Under the pieces are notes generated by a model. That model saw only the letters and a program-made list of their open reading frames with translations, made no database searches and had not been told where the DNA came from. From contig NZ_JAHZCJ010000007.1 in the NCBI RefSeq assembly GCF_019422935.1, positions 62,001 through 126,000 on the forward strand: a stretch of DNA of 64,000 nt, given 5' to 3'. Positions 1 through 9,599 of this stretch are shown here, one piece after another. The position numbers and the translations under genes were made by a program. This stretch comes from Desulfovibrio sp. (lineage in GTDB: Bacteria > Desulfobacterota > Desulfovibrionia > Desulfovibrionales > Desulfovibrionaceae). The first letter of the stretch is position 1. Every line of letters starts with the position of its first letter.

Positions 1-3000
1 AGAGCCTGACGTGCAGAATCCAGCACCCCACCGCCGCCGCTGCCCGAGCCAAATCCTGCCAGTTGCGCCACGGCTGCTGCCAGACGCAGATTTTCAAACC
101 GCCCAAGCTCACTGGCACTTTTGCCAAAAAGTATCTGGGCAAGAATTTCATCACGCGGCATTTCAGGGTCGCTGCTCAGGATCAGCTGCATTTTGCGCAC
201 CGTGCCCACAATGCTGATATTGGCCATGAGCGCAGGGGTCTGAGTGGTCAGCATGATATCCAGCAGAGGATTGGAGACAGCCCCGCCGCCAAAGGTCACA
301 GCGCCCCGCGCCAGCTTGAAATTTTTGCCCAGAATATCAAGGCTGCCTTTTACGGCGCTAAGTTGGCCGGAGATCAGCGGTTCGGCGGGCGTGCCGCCCA
401 CATGCATATCTGCCTTCCACTCGCTCTTGAGGCCAAACCCTTCCACGACAAAGCGGCCGGGGATGACAATGCGCAAGTCCAGCAAACCCGCATTGCCGCC
501 AGAGGCGGGAGCCGTTGAGGCCGGGCCTACGGCAGCGGAGGATGCGGCCTTTTTGCCCTGCGGCGCGGCAGGTGTGGGCGGTTCATGCCCTGCTCTGGCC
601 CAGGCGGGCGAAACCTCGCTGATGGGCAAGGTGGTGATGCTGGTGCCCACGTCAAGATTGTTAAGCAGCACAAGGCCCTGATTCACGGTGACGGTTCCTC
701 GCACTTCGGGCGCTGCGGCGCTGCCAGCCACAGAAGTCTGCGCGGAGAGTTCCACCCGGATATCGCGGCGTCGCAAGGGGCGCAGATGGTCAACCACGGC
801 CTTGAAATCAAGCATGCTGCCGTCAAGCCTGGCCTGCCCGGTGATGCGCGCTGTACCGCCCTGCCCATCGGCAGCGCCAAGGTTCAGACGGGCAAGCCCC
901 AGTGCGCCGCCACGGCCTTCTTCAAGATCAAGCCGCATATTGATGCCCGTGAGCAGCACACCGTACTGCAAATTTTCGTAACGGGTGTCGTCCATGCGCA
1001 CAAAGCCCTTGGGGGCCGGGGCTTCAAGACTGCCGCCCACATCCAGCGAAAGCGCAAGCCGCCCCGCAAGCCGCTGGTCAGCCACAGGCATCAGGCTCCA
1101 CAAGGGAGCCACGGCCCCGTTCCAGCGCACTGACGCGCGTAACGGCCCCTGCATGTTCGGGCTCGGCAATCCGTCCGCCCCGAAAAGAAGGGGCAAACGG
1201 GCCTCCACCCGGCATTCCGTGCCGCCCAGAGCCGCCACCGTGGCCTGATCCGGCATGAGACGCAGGGCCAGAGCGCCGCCGCCAGCGTTGTCCCGCTCAA
1301 GCCTTCCTGTCAGCGCAAGGTTCATGGGTTTGAGCGCCGCACCCGGCACCACAAGGCTGCGCACGTCAACGCGCAGATCCCCTCCGGGTTGGGCCGGAGT
1401 GCCGGTAAGCCGCGCGCTGGCCTCAAGCTCGCCCTTAGGCAAGGCCGGGATCAGCACATGCCAGGGCCCGAGCGAAAGATGTTCAAGCGTGAGGCGCATA
1501 TCAAGCTTTTCCGGCCCAAGGGCGGCCTGCGCCCGCAATCTGCCAGAAGGCTTCATGGTTACATCAAGACCGCTGACCTCCAGATCGCCCGCACCGTAGC
1601 GTACTGTGGCCCCTGCCGCCGCGCGCAGGCCCAGCTTTTGCGCGGGCAGGTCAAGGTCAAGGCGGCGCAGTTCAAGCAGGCCGGGCTGCCAGCGCACGGC
1701 ACAACGCGTTGCGGCAAATCCGTTTGTTTCGAGGTTGGCTTCCAATGGCCCGAATATGGAACCCTGCGCGCGCAGCTTGGCACCAAGGCGGATAGCCCCG
1801 CTGCGTACCCCGGCGAGGTCAAGCCGGGCGGTAAGCAGGCCCTTGCCAAGGGCATCGGTCAGCACCGCCTCGCCCTCCAAACCCTGGACTTCCAACGCCG
1901 GGTCTTTGCCTGCCCTGTAGGCCAGCCTGGGCACACGCCAGCGAAGTGTGGCCTGCTGGGTGTACGCGCCCTGCGAGGCCGGAGGCTGCGTTGCCTGGGC
2001 CCGAGAATTTTTATCTGGTGAGTTTTGAGCAGCTGCGGGCACCGCAGATTCCGCCCGCTGCGAAACAAATTCGAGGGAGAGCGCGGCGTCTCCGTCCAGC
2101 CGCGCCCCCGGCAACATGGCGGACAGCGCCTGCCAGTCGGCCACGCGCACGTCCAGCTTGCCGTCCACGCGGGGCATGCCGCCCGCCAGAGGCGGCAGGG
2201 GCAAGGCCGCACTCACCTGACCGGAACCAGCCACGCCCAGCAGCTGGCATTGAAGATCACGCACGCCAGCGCGCAAAAGAGCATGCCCGTCCGCCTTGTC
2301 GTTCAGAGCAAAAAGCGTTGCACCAAGGCGCTGTGGATGGGTATCCACCACGGCGGAGGCCTGCACCTTAACGGTCAGCTCCGCTGCCTGCTCAGTATCT
2401 TTTTGGCCGGGGTCTGACAGCCCGACTTCTGCCGGAGCTGCACCTGTCTGCTTGAGAGCGCCAAGCAGCACCCGCCCCCAGTCGAGCGGCGTGGATTCCA
2501 GTTTCAGGGAAATATCCGCAAGGGCGTGACCGCCCAGGTTCCACGCGGGGCAAGCCAGCGTTATCTGCGTGTCTGGAGTTTGCAACGGCCCCTTTGCCGT
2601 GATGCGCAAATGGGCGCGTTCGGGCAATACGGCACCGCCATTTGTGGAAGGAGCGGCGGCTGATGCGGATGCGGATTTTTCAGCAGCGTCTTTATCCACA
2701 TCAGCTTTCTCGCCCAGGCTGGCCTGAATATCCACATCCAGAGGCCCGTCCAGCCAGGAAGTGGCCTCGCCAGCGTCCCACTTTGCGTGACCGGCAAGAT
2801 GCAGAGGCCCGGCTTCAACGTTGATGCTCTCCAGCGCAGCGCTGGCCCCGGCAGCTTCGCCACCTGCGGTGGGAGCCGTCACGCGCGTCGCAAGGCGCAG
2901 CCGCGCATTGGCGCCTTCACGCAGCAGAGTAGCAAGCACGCCTGATTCGGCGGACAGATCATTGGCCGAAGATATCTTTGCGGGGAAACTTGGAGGTGGG

Positions 3001-3950
3001 CTTGCAGAAGAATCATCGGCAACAGGGCCGGAAGCCCTGCGCACTATCGAGGCAAGCTCGGCTGTGGCATCAAGTGCAAGAATTTTGCCCACGCGGGAGG
3101 GGGCAAGAGTAAGACGGGCTGTTGACTCCACCCCGTAGATTGCCGCCCCTGCCACCTGCAAAGGACTATTGTCCGTGCAGGCGATTCTGACCAGCAGCGA
3201 TGCTTTCGCACCCTGTGTTCCAGCCACCAAACTCAGGTTGGATTCAAGACTGGCATCGTTAGCAGCGGGAGTCTCCCCACCCAGCAAAGCTTGAGGCAAA
3301 CGGGCATTGAGGATGTTCAGCCCTTCAAGGCGCACCTGCGGCAACCAGCCCGGCAAACCGCCAAGCCTACGCAGGGCATCACCCAGCATGGCGCGCAAGG
3401 CCGCCTCCGTCAGGGGCGGCGCAGGCGCAGGAACGGGCGCGTCCGGCAGTATGGGCAAGCGCAACAGTTGCGCGTCATTTACATATACGGAAGCAATACG
3501 CACGACCGAAGGCAGGGCGCGCCAGTCCCATTGCACGCGGCAGTCCGGCAGGCGCATCCACAGGCCGTCACTGTCGAGCAGTTCCAGGCCAAGAGAAAAT
3601 TCAAAAGGCAAGGAGCCGGAAAGATGGGTGATGCGCGCCCGCCCCCCGGCAGGCGGCGCGCCGGATTCCGGCGCGGCCTCCATAGCCGTATTGATTTTTT
3701 CCGTCAGCCAGCCCTGCACGGATTCGCTGCGCAGGGCCGCGAGGGTTGCGGCAAGGGCAACTGCGCACAGCAGCACGCACAGGCCCAGCGCCCAGCCTGC
3801 GCGACACAGCCACTTGCGAAAAGGGCCACGGCCCCCACCAGAGGGTTTCCTGTGGGCGGGCTGACCCGCATTGGAGGCAGCCTTGCCGCCCAGAGCGGCA
3901 GATGCGGAAGAAGAGGAAGACGGCGGGGCCGCGCTGTGTTCCTGATCCAT
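1..3950 (-). CDS. tamB: TamB-like translocation and assembly module subunit (3' end outside window)
   Basis: About 1316 codons are visible from an ATG at 3950 and the frame stays open to the window edge, so the C-terminus is missing. The protein has a low-complexity Ser/Ala N-terminus, one membrane anchor at about residues 50-72 (LGLCVLLCAVALAATLAAL), then a very long periplasmic region rich in beta-type repeats, as in TamB/DUF490 proteins. Close to the edge lies a typical TamB C-terminal segment (PRDEILAQILFGKSASEL). Known role of the family: an inner-membrane-anchored bridge that works with TamA in outer-membrane protein or lipid transport. The start ATG overlaps the tamA stop by one base (TGATG), so the two are translationally coupled. 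The frame was read by hand, so a small error in the interior is possible. Confidence 0.85.
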   Translation of the reverse strand, partial: MDQEHSAAPPSSSSSASAALGGKAASNAGQPAHRKPSGGGRGPFRKWLCRAGWALGLCVLLCAVALAATLAALRSESVQGWLTEKINTAMEAAPESGAPPAGGRARITHLSGSLPFEFSLGLELLDSDGLWMRLPDCRVQWDWRALPSVVRIASVYVNDAQLLRLPILPDAPVPAPAPPLTEAALRAMLGDALRRLGGLPGWLPQVRLEGLNILNARLPQALLGGETPAANDASLESNLSLVAGTQGAKASLLVRIACTDNSPLQVAGAAIYGVESTARLTLAPSRVGKILALDATAELASIVRRASGPVADDSSASPPPSFPAKISSANDLSAESGVLATLLREGANARLRLATRVTAPTAGGEAAGASAALESINVEAGPLHLAGHAKWDAGEATSWLDGPLDVDIQASLGEKADVDKDAAEKSASASAAAPSTNGGAVLPERAHLRITAKGPLQTPDTQITLACPAWNLGGHALADISLKLESTPLDWGRVLLGALKQTGAAPAEVGLSDPGQKDTEQAAELTVKVQASAVVDTHPQRLGATLFALNDKADGHALLRAGVRDLQCQLLGVAGSGQVSAALPLPPLAGGMPRVDGKLDVRVADWQALSAMLPGARLDGDAALSLEFVSQRAESAVPAAAQNSPDKNSRAQATQPPASQGAYTQQATLRWRVPRLAYRAGKDPALEVQGLEGEAVLTDALGKGLLTARLDLAGVRSGAIRLGAKLRAQGSIFGPLEANLETNGFAATRCAVRWQPGLLELRRLDLDLPAQKLGLRAAAGATVRYGAGDLEVSGLDVTMKPSGRLRAQAALGPEKLDMRLTLEHLSLGPWHVLIPALPKGELEASARLTGTPAQPGGDLRVDVRSLVVPGAALKPMNLALTGRLERDNAGGGALALRLMPDQATVAALGGTECRVEARLPLLFGADGLPSPNMQGPLRASVRWNGAVAPLWSLMPVADQRLAGRLALSLDVGGSLEAPAPKGFVRMDDTRYENLQYGVLLTGINMRLDLEEGRGGALGLARLNLGAADGQGGTARITGQARLDGSMLDFKAVVDHLRPLRRRDIRVELSAQTSVAGSAAAPEVRGTVTVNQGLVLLNNLDVGTSITTLPISEVSPAWARAGHEPPTPAAPQGKKAASSAAVGPASTAPASGGNAGLLDLRIVIPGRFVVEGFGLKSEWKADMHVGGTPAEPLISGQLSAVKGSLDILGKNFKLARGAVTFGGGAVSNPLLDIMLTTQTPALMANISIVGTVRKMQLILSSDPEMPRDEILAQILFGKSASELGRFENLRLAAAVAQLAGFGSGSGGGGVLDSARQA

Positions 3951-5962
3951 CAGAAAGACTGTCCTATGCTGACGTAAATCTGCACCGGGGGATCGCCGTC
4001 AATGGGCTGCAAGGGAAAGCCCACATCCAGCCGCACAGGGCCGATGGGCGTATAGTACCGCAGGCCAAGGCCAGCACCCCAGTTCATGTCGCCGATGATG
4101 CGCGGCAGCTCGTCCCTGTAGACCATGCCGCCATCCAGAAAAGGCACAATGCCCACATCCTCGGTAATTTTATAGCGCGCCTCAAGATTGACCACCTGAT
4201 AGGAACGCCCCCCCAGCGGCTCGTCCTTGTGGTCACGCGGGCCGAGCGACTGATAGGCATAGCCGCGCACAGAACCCGCCCCGCCCGTGTAGTAGCGCAA
4301 ACTGGCGGGAATGGTGCGCAGCCCTGCGCCAGCAAGCCCCCCGGCCTCGACCCTGCCCGCCAGCACAAGCTTGTCGTCCGGCAGGCCGTCCTTGCGGAAA
4401 GGGGCGTAGTAGCCGCTGGCGGAAACAACGCCTGTCATGACGTTGAACGATTCGCCGTAAAAACCCGTGTAGGGCTTGACCTTGACCGCAAGCTCCGAGC
4501 CGTCGGAAGGATTGAGGATATTGTTGCGCGTGTCGCGCCGCAGCCCCACGCGTGGGCCAAAGAATCCGTAGCCCTTGGGATCCTGCTCGTTATCCTTGAT
4601 GGAGCCGCTTTCGCCCCCAAGCCCTGCGCTGCCCCACCACTGGCGCGAAAGCCGCCGCTCGATGTCGCCGGAACCGCTGCCCGCAATTTTTTCGTAGGCG
4701 CTGGTATCTTCCCGCAGGGTGGAGCCTGTGACGAGCAGTTTCTGCTCCCTGGCCATAAAGGCAGGCTTTTCAAACACAGCCTTGAGGCCCTGCGTTTCCG
4801 TAGCCAGAGGTGCCGTGAGCGTGAGCTTTTCACCATTGCCGAAGACATTGCGGTTCTCCCACATGCCTTCCACACCGAGGCCCGTATCCGTATCATACCG
4901 GGCGCTGGCCCCCACCGAATGGAAGGGCGCTTCCGCCACGGTCACTTCCAATGGCAGCACGGAGGCGCTTTCGCGCCCTGCGCCCCAGGCGAGATTTTCT
5001 TCCAGTGGTTTGACCTGCACGGAGCGGAACAGGCCCAGACCGCGCAGCTTGTTGGCGTAGTCTTCCACCATGTCCGAATCCCACGGTTCCTCGCCCACAT
5101 TCCAGGGGGCGAGCCGCTGTACGTATTCGGCGTTCACTTCCTTTGCTCCGCGCACTTCGATGCGGCCCATGAGCGCCGGAGGGCCGGGCCGCACCAGGAT
5201 ATCGGCATTGAGTTTGCGGGCCTCGCGGTCAAGGGTGTAGCTGGTATCCGCCACTGCGGCCAGGGGATAGCCCTGCCGCCGCAAGGATTCTGGCAGGGCA
5301 TCCACCGCCGCGAGCAGGTCATCGGCGGCAATAGGCTTGCCAATGGCTACGCCGGGCAAAACCGTGGGGAAGGACGGCGGGGGCACGGGTTCCGTTTGCA
5401 GCCCCCAAAAGCCCACCTCACGCTGCCGGTTGCGAAAAAACTGCGGGATGTCAGGTTCCGGGTCGTAATACACATCGGCGCGGCCAAGGCTGTAGCGCTT
5501 GCCCGGCGAAAGAACGAGGTCGACAACAACGGGCGAGGCGTCCTTGTCTATTTGAACGGAAGCAAGGCCGTCATAATAGCCTTGGGAGTGCAGCAGGCTT
5601 TGCGCGCTGGCGGTGTCGGCTCTGGCGCGCCTTTCAAGTGCCAGCAGGCTGTCTGGCGGCTCCTTGGCAAGCTGCACAAGCTGGCTTGAAGCCTTCATCT
5701 GCCCTGCCAGAGAATCCGGGCCATCCTGCACCTTGATGCGCACCTTGTACGGCACTGGCTTGCCCTGCCACGCCGTTTCCAGCCCCGGCGGCGCTGGCTG
5801 CGGTTCTTCCGCAGGCGCGCGGGCCAGCAAACCGCAGCCCCCGGCGCACAGCAGCAACACCAAGACTGCGAGCGCTCGCAGCAGGGTAAGACAGTACGCC
5901 CCTTGGGGCCTTGGTTTGCCAAGGTTAAAAATCATACCTAACCATACGTTGCCCCGCCGCAT
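3950..5962 (-). CDS. tamA: TamA/BamA-type Omp85 outer-membrane protein
   Basis: The 670-residue protein has an N-terminal hydrophobic signal, POTRA-like repeats over about residues 70-350, and a C-terminal beta-barrel ending in aromatic Phe. The lid-loop motif VRGY near residue 565 is diagnostic of Omp85 barrels. The barrel end (GPVRLDVGFPL, then IYVSIGQSF) is also typical. Family role: insertion of proteins into the outer membrane with its partner TamB, encoded directly downstream. The signal region ends in a lipobox-like LCAGGC, so the mature N-terminus may be lipidated, which is unusual for TamA. The start is uncertain: neither the first ATG nor the ATG at codon 10 has a strong ribosome-binding site. 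Codons about 13-22 coincide with a sequence found again near 20.9 kb. Confidence 0.88.
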   Translation of the reverse strand: MRRGNVWLGMIFNLGKPRPQGAYCLTLLRALAVLVLLLCAGGCGLLARAPAEEPQPAPPGLETAWQGKPVPYKVRIKVQDGPDSLAGQMKASSQLVQLAKEPPDSLLALERRARADTASAQSLLHSQGYYDGLASVQIDKDASPVVVDLVLSPGKRYSLGRADVYYDPEPDIPQFFRNRQREVGFWGLQTEPVPPPSFPTVLPGVAIGKPIAADDLLAAVDALPESLRRQGYPLAAVADTSYTLDREARKLNADILVRPGPPALMGRIEVRGAKEVNAEYVQRLAPWNVGEEPWDSDMVEDYANKLRGLGLFRSVQVKPLEENLAWGAGRESASVLPLEVTVAEAPFHSVGASARYDTDTGLGVEGMWENRNVFGNGEKLTLTAPLATETQGLKAVFEKPAFMAREQKLLVTGSTLREDTSAYEKIAGSGSGDIERRLSRQWWGSAGLGGESGSIKDNEQDPKGYGFFGPRVGLRRDTRNNILNPSDGSELAVKVKPYTGFYGESFNVMTGVVSASGYYAPFRKDGLPDDKLVLAGRVEAGGLAGAGLRTIPASLRYYTGGAGSVRGYAYQSLGPRDHKDEPLGGRSYQVVNLEARYKITEDVGIVPFLDGGMVYRDELPRIIGDMNWGAGLGLRYYTPIGPVRLDVGFPLQPIDGDPPVQIYVSIGQSF
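5897..5926 (-). repeat. Copy 1 of a possible dispersed sequence (30 bp)
   Basis: On the minus strand these 30 bases match 22 of 30 positions with 20889-20918. Both would translate to a peptide like GKPRPQGA, and most mismatches fall at third codon positions. Copy 1 lies inside the extreme 5' end of tamA, upstream of the signal peptide. Two copies are too few to prove a repeat family. Confidence 0.3.
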
Positions 5963-6067
5963 GAATCAAGAACCATTCGCAACTGTTGCTTGCAAAAAAC
6001 TGCCGCTTGGCTAGGATTGTTGCAACAGGCCTTGCAGCCTGCGCAACGCATAACAACAGGAAGAAGT

Positions 6068-6415
6068 ATGAATTACGATCTCTGCCTGCACATGGACAGC
6101 AAGGACCCCGCCATTCTGCGCCTTGTTCTTCGTAATGCGGCCAACTATATCAAAGCCCTGCCCGAAGAACGCTTTCAGCTTGTGGTTGTAGCCAACGGCC
6201 CGGCCGTCACCCAGTTCGTCAAGGGCAATGAAGAATTCCGCGCCATTGCGGCCCCCTTGCAGGATCAGGGTCTGCGCATTCTGCTGTGCGCCAATGCCCT
6301 GGCCGACAACAAGATCGACCATGCCGACATCTGGCCCGGCTGCGATGTTGTGCCCGCCGGTCTTGTGGAAATTGTGCGCCTGCAACGCGAAGGTTTCGCC
6401 TACATCAAGCCCTAG
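6068..6415 (+). CDS. DsrE/DsrF-like family small protein
   Basis: The 115-residue soluble protein starts at the ATG at 6068, preceded by AGGAAGAAG. It has the alternating beta-alpha pattern of the DsrE-like superfamily: an N-terminal strand (MNYDLCLHMDS), the central ELVVVANG-like strand (FQLVVVANGPAV), and a strand ending in a conserved-position Cys (ILLCANAL, near residue 78). Family members act in sulfur-trafficking or are of unknown function. It stands alone, divergent from tamA and followed by a terminator, so there is no operon context. The Cys could carry a persulfide, but that is inference. Confidence 0.75.
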   Translation: MNYDLCLHMDSKDPAILRLVLRNAANYIKALPEERFQLVVVANGPAVTQFVKGNEEFRAIAAPLQDQGLRILLCANALADNKIDHADIWPGCDVVPAGLVEIVRLQREGFAYIKP

Positions 6416-6451
6416 GACGGACTACGTTTCTGTGGGCATCTGCGGTGTCTG

Positions 6452-6477
6452 AGCGCATTCTATCCTGCGCTTTTTTT
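6452..6477 (+). terminator. Intrinsic terminator after the DsrE-like gene
   Basis: A perfect 6-bp inverted repeat (AGCGCA, 8-base loop, TGCGCT) runs directly into seven T residues. Confidence 0.7.
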
Positions 6478-6512
6478 ACTATTGCTTCCGGTCTGGCCGG
6501 GGGAGACTGAGC

Positions 6513-7346
6513 ATGGAATGCTTTGGGGAAATTCTCGATATGGTGCGCCGCCAAAGCCCCGTGGTGCACAGCATTACAAACTATGTGACAGTCAATGACT
6601 GCGCAAATATCATTCTGGCTGCGGGGGGATCGCCCATCATGGCTGATGATGCGGCGGAAGTGGAGCAGATTGTGGGCCTCAGCTCGGCTCTGGTTCTCAA
6701 TATCGGCACACTCAACACCCGCACGGCGGCGTCCATGCTGGTGGCGGGCAAACGCGCCAATGCCCTGAACATTCCCGTTGTGCTCGACCCTGTGGGCGCT
6801 GGCGCTTCCAGCCTGCGCAATGAAACGCTACGCACCCTGATGCAGGAAGTGCGCTTTGCCGTCATCAAGGGCAACAGTTCTGAAATCCGTTTTCTGGCGG
6901 GCGATAAAGCCACGGCGCGCGGCGTTGACGCAGATGAAGGCTCGCTGGTTTCAGAGAACAACCTCGCCGCCTCGGCCCGCATGGCCATGGGCATGTGCGC
7001 CGCCACTGGTGCGGTTATCATCATCAGCGGGCGCATCGACATTGTGGCCCACTCAAAAGGGGCCTGGGCCGTCAGCAACGGCGACCCGCTCATGACGCGC
7101 ATCACGGGCGCAGGCTGTATGACTGCCGCCGTGGTGGGCTGCTGCGTGGGCGCTGCCCCGGCCGAGCTGCCGCAGGCCTGCCTGTGCGCCATGTGCTCCA
7201 TGGGCGTGGCCGGGGAGATCGCCGCAGAAAATATGGGGGCCGTGGGCGGCGGCACAGGCACCTACCGCACTCTGCTGCTGGATGCCATGAGTTCCCTTGA
7301 CGGCCCCGCCATCACCTGCCGGGGCAAGGTACAGCACATAGCCTGA
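6513..7346 (+). CDS. thiM: Hydroxyethylthiazole kinase
   Basis: The 277-residue protein phosphorylates the thiazole alcohol for thiamine salvage. It matches ThiM along its length: N-terminal VHSITNYVTVNDCAN, the LDPVGAGAS segment near residue 91, and the catalytic ITGAGC motif with the active Cys near residue 202. Length agrees with the family. The start is preceded by GGGGGAG at good spacing. It is not next to thiE or thiD, and no TPP riboswitch is visible in the 97 bases upstream. It therefore looks like a stand-alone salvage gene. Confidence 0.95.
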   Translation: MECFGEILDMVRRQSPVVHSITNYVTVNDCANIILAAGGSPIMADDAAEVEQIVGLSSALVLNIGTLNTRTAASMLVAGKRANALNIPVVLDPVGAGASSLRNETLRTLMQEVRFAVIKGNSSEIRFLAGDKATARGVDADEGSLVSENNLAASARMAMGMCAATGAVIIISGRIDIVAHSKGAWAVSNGDPLMTRITGAGCMTAAVVGCCVGAAPAELPQACLCAMCSMGVAGEIAAENMGAVGGGTGTYRTLLLDAMSSLDGPAITCRGKVQHIA

Positions 7347-7374
7347 CCTGCGCTCCAGAGTTCAACTACTCACA

Positions 7375-7416
7375 AAGCCCTCTGCCGCTCGACATTTGAG
7401 CGGCAGAGGGCTTTTG
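7375..7416. terminator. Bidirectional terminator between thiM and the Cache-domain gene
   Basis: A 16-bp perfect stem (AAGCCCTCTGCCGCTC and its complement) closes a 7-base loop. It is A-rich on the left and T-rich on the right, so it can terminate both converging genes. Confidence 0.85.
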
Positions 7417-7481
7417 CAATTCTGGCTTCGGGCTGGCAGAAAAAACTTTTAGCTCAGCTTACGAATGGATGAGTTACTGCT

Positions 7482-9599
7482 CTAAATGGGCAGCCGCACA
7501 ACGCAGAGTACATCGTTGGCGTAGCGCCCATCGCGCTTGTATTCGCGGTAGCCGCGCGAGCGGGCGCAACCCACGGCATACAGCACGCCATCCACAGATT
7601 CGAGCTGCGAGGTGCATTCGCCCTGCCCAAGGGCCACCCACTGGGGCCGCAGCTCACAGCTTTCGCCGGGGAGCATGTGCGGCTCGCTGGCAGCCACAAG
7701 GGTTCCGCCCGCCTCGGCAAAAAAGCTTGCCGCCCCGGCAATCACTTTGCCGTCCCCATTCTTGGGCAAAGTATCGCCCAGCATGTCCGCAAACTGCGGC
7801 AGGGAATCAAAAACAATGCCTATGCCGCCAACGGCCTGTCCCCCCTGTGGTGCAAACACGGGGGCGCTGTAAACGTAGGTTGGTTGCGCAGCGCCCTTGG
7901 GGTGATACAGCTCTGTGGCGCGAAAAGGCGAGACGGAAAAATCGTCCGAATCCTTGAGCGACAACGTACGGCGCACATACTCTTCGCCTATCTGCTGCCC
8001 GTAAAGGCTGCGCTCCCCAACCTGCGAACAGGCCACAACGGTTCCGCGCGCATCGTAGAGAAACAGGTTGGAGTACACCGTATAATAGCTGTTGATGTAC
8101 TCCAGAATATCTTCAAGTCGGGAGAGGTCGCCCCTGCTGACGGACGGCTGCGCAAGGATACGCCGAAAATCCGGCGTCAGCGCCCACCAGCGGCAGTCGT
8201 TGGCCCGCTCATACAGGTTACGATCCATTATTTCCACGGTGATGGATGCCAGAAACGAGGCATCGTTCAAACGCGAGGCCGTGACCGTTTTCAGCAGGCC
8301 ATCGGTGAAATAATGGAACTCATGCTCCATTTCGATGCCCATTTTACGCACGGCATCCAATATGGGCGGCAGGGCCTGGGCGGCATGACGCTCGTCTTCC
8401 CGCGCGTTGCCGCTTTGACGGGCGGCCATAATCTGCCCGTTGAGCGCCGCCAGCGTCAGGTCGCCCATAACATCGCCAGCCTGTTCTTCAATGCTGGTCA
8501 ACTGGGCGGAAAATCCCGCCTCCCGCCGCACGAGGGCAACATCAATCCCTTCTGCCGCCTTGCTGGCAAAAGCGCTTTGCGCGTTGCGCAGTACGTGGGT
8601 TTGCCATGCCTGCCCCTCATAGCCCTGATACCCTTCTGAAGGACGCGAGACCGCCAAGGTTGCCTTGCTGGCATGGCTTGTCACGGCAAAGCTATCCTCC
8701 GGGGTGCGGGCAAAGGTGCGCCCAGTGGGAACCATGCGCGTATCACTGCTGGCAAAGGCCTGGCCTTTTTCGTCCAGCAGCAGAATGACCATATCCTGCG
8801 CAAAACGCGCCATGCCCGCAAAGAGGTCAGCGGTTTCTCCATCCATATCAAAGACAAGGCAGAGCACACCCAGAGGGTCGGCGACGCCTTCGGCCCGGAT
8901 GGCATGGGAATATACAAGGGCCGACCTGCCATCGGGGGCGAGATCTGTGGGCCGAAATGTTTCCACAAATTCCCGCGCGCCCAGAGTCTGCCTGACCAGC
9001 GGATCGTTTGAGGCGCTCACAGGCCTTTTGGTATCAAGCTGCACGCACACCCGCCCCTGCGGATCAAGCACCAGAATGTCGCGGTACACGCTGTATTTGG
9101 AGCGGTAGGCCGCTAGCCGGGCGCGCAACGTGGGCACATCGCATGCGCCGCTCTGCAAAAAGCCCACAATTTCGCCATCTGTTGCCAGAAAGCTCACGTC
9201 CGCAGTGCGCTCATAAAGATTGCGCTTGATGATATCCATAACCACCTGGGCTACGGGCGACATTTCGCGCACGGCTTTTTCAAGCAGCTTTTCGCCCAGC
9301 ATGCTGGTCATGTCCTGCCTCAGCAGGCCAAACGTATCGCGGGTCTTGAAGATAAAATCAAAGAGGGTGGCGGCAATGGCGTTGCAGTTGATCTTGCCCG
9401 TGAGGGCGATCCACGTCCATTGCCGTTCCAGTTGAGAAAACACCGTGTGGCATCGCCTGATATCAGGCATAAAGGGAATCAGCTGCTCTACGGCCTCTTT
9501 CGTGGACGCATGGGGGTCGCGCACAATCACCTCGCTCGGATTTTCTCTTGGCGCCGCAACGCAGAGCAAAAAAAACGAACAGTTAATAATCCGTTGCAA
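7482..9599 (-). CDS. Soluble tandem Cache-domain sensory protein
   Basis: Up to 705 residues. Two related halves are visible. RNLYERTADVSFLATDGEI (about residue 130) resembles RNLYERANDCRWWALTPDF (about residue 455). Each is followed by an xYxVYxxxxxxDxxG segment (KYSVYRDILVLDPQG and YYTVYSNLFLYDARG). This is the pattern of the tandem Cache family sometimes annotated as CheW-associated chemotaxis protein. I see no membrane segment, HAMP, kinase, methyl-accepting or GGDEF output region. The longest frame opens at a TTG without a good ribosome-binding site. GTG codons about 25 codons in, or the first ATG near residue 44, are equally possible starts. Convergent with thiM; it has its own AT-rich upstream region. 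Confidence 0.75.
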   Translation of the reverse strand: MQRIINCSFFLLCVAAPRENPSEVIVRDPHASTKEAVEQLIPFMPDIRRCHTVFSQLERQWTWIALTGKINCNAIAATLFDFIFKTRDTFGLLRQDMTSMLGEKLLEKAVREMSPVAQVVMDIIKRNLYERTADVSFLATDGEIVGFLQSGACDVPTLRARLAAYRSKYSVYRDILVLDPQGRVCVQLDTKRPVSASNDPLVRQTLGAREFVETFRPTDLAPDGRSALVYSHAIRAEGVADPLGVLCLVFDMDGETADLFAGMARFAQDMVILLLDEKGQAFASSDTRMVPTGRTFARTPEDSFAVTSHASKATLAVSRPSEGYQGYEGQAWQTHVLRNAQSAFASKAAEGIDVALVRREAGFSAQLTSIEEQAGDVMGDLTLAALNGQIMAARQSGNAREDERHAAQALPPILDAVRKMGIEMEHEFHYFTDGLLKTVTASRLNDASFLASITVEIMDRNLYERANDCRWWALTPDFRRILAQPSVSRGDLSRLEDILEYINSYYTVYSNLFLYDARGTVVACSQVGERSLYGQQIGEEYVRRTLSLKDSDDFSVSPFRATELYHPKGAAQPTYVYSAPVFAPQGGQAVGGIGIVFDSLPQFADMLGDTLPKNGDGKVIAGAASFFAEAGGTLVAASEPHMLPGESCELRPQWVALGQGECTSQLESVDGVLYAVGCARSRGYREYKRDGRYANDVLCVVRLPI

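Noticed and set aside
3746-5689. A 647-codon plus-strand ORF opposite tamA
   Set aside because: Antisense shadow of an Omp85 gene with a clear VRGY motif.
6416-6512. TPP riboswitch before thiM
   Set aside because: No CTGAGA or ACCTGA-type core in the 97 bases; only a terminator is seen.
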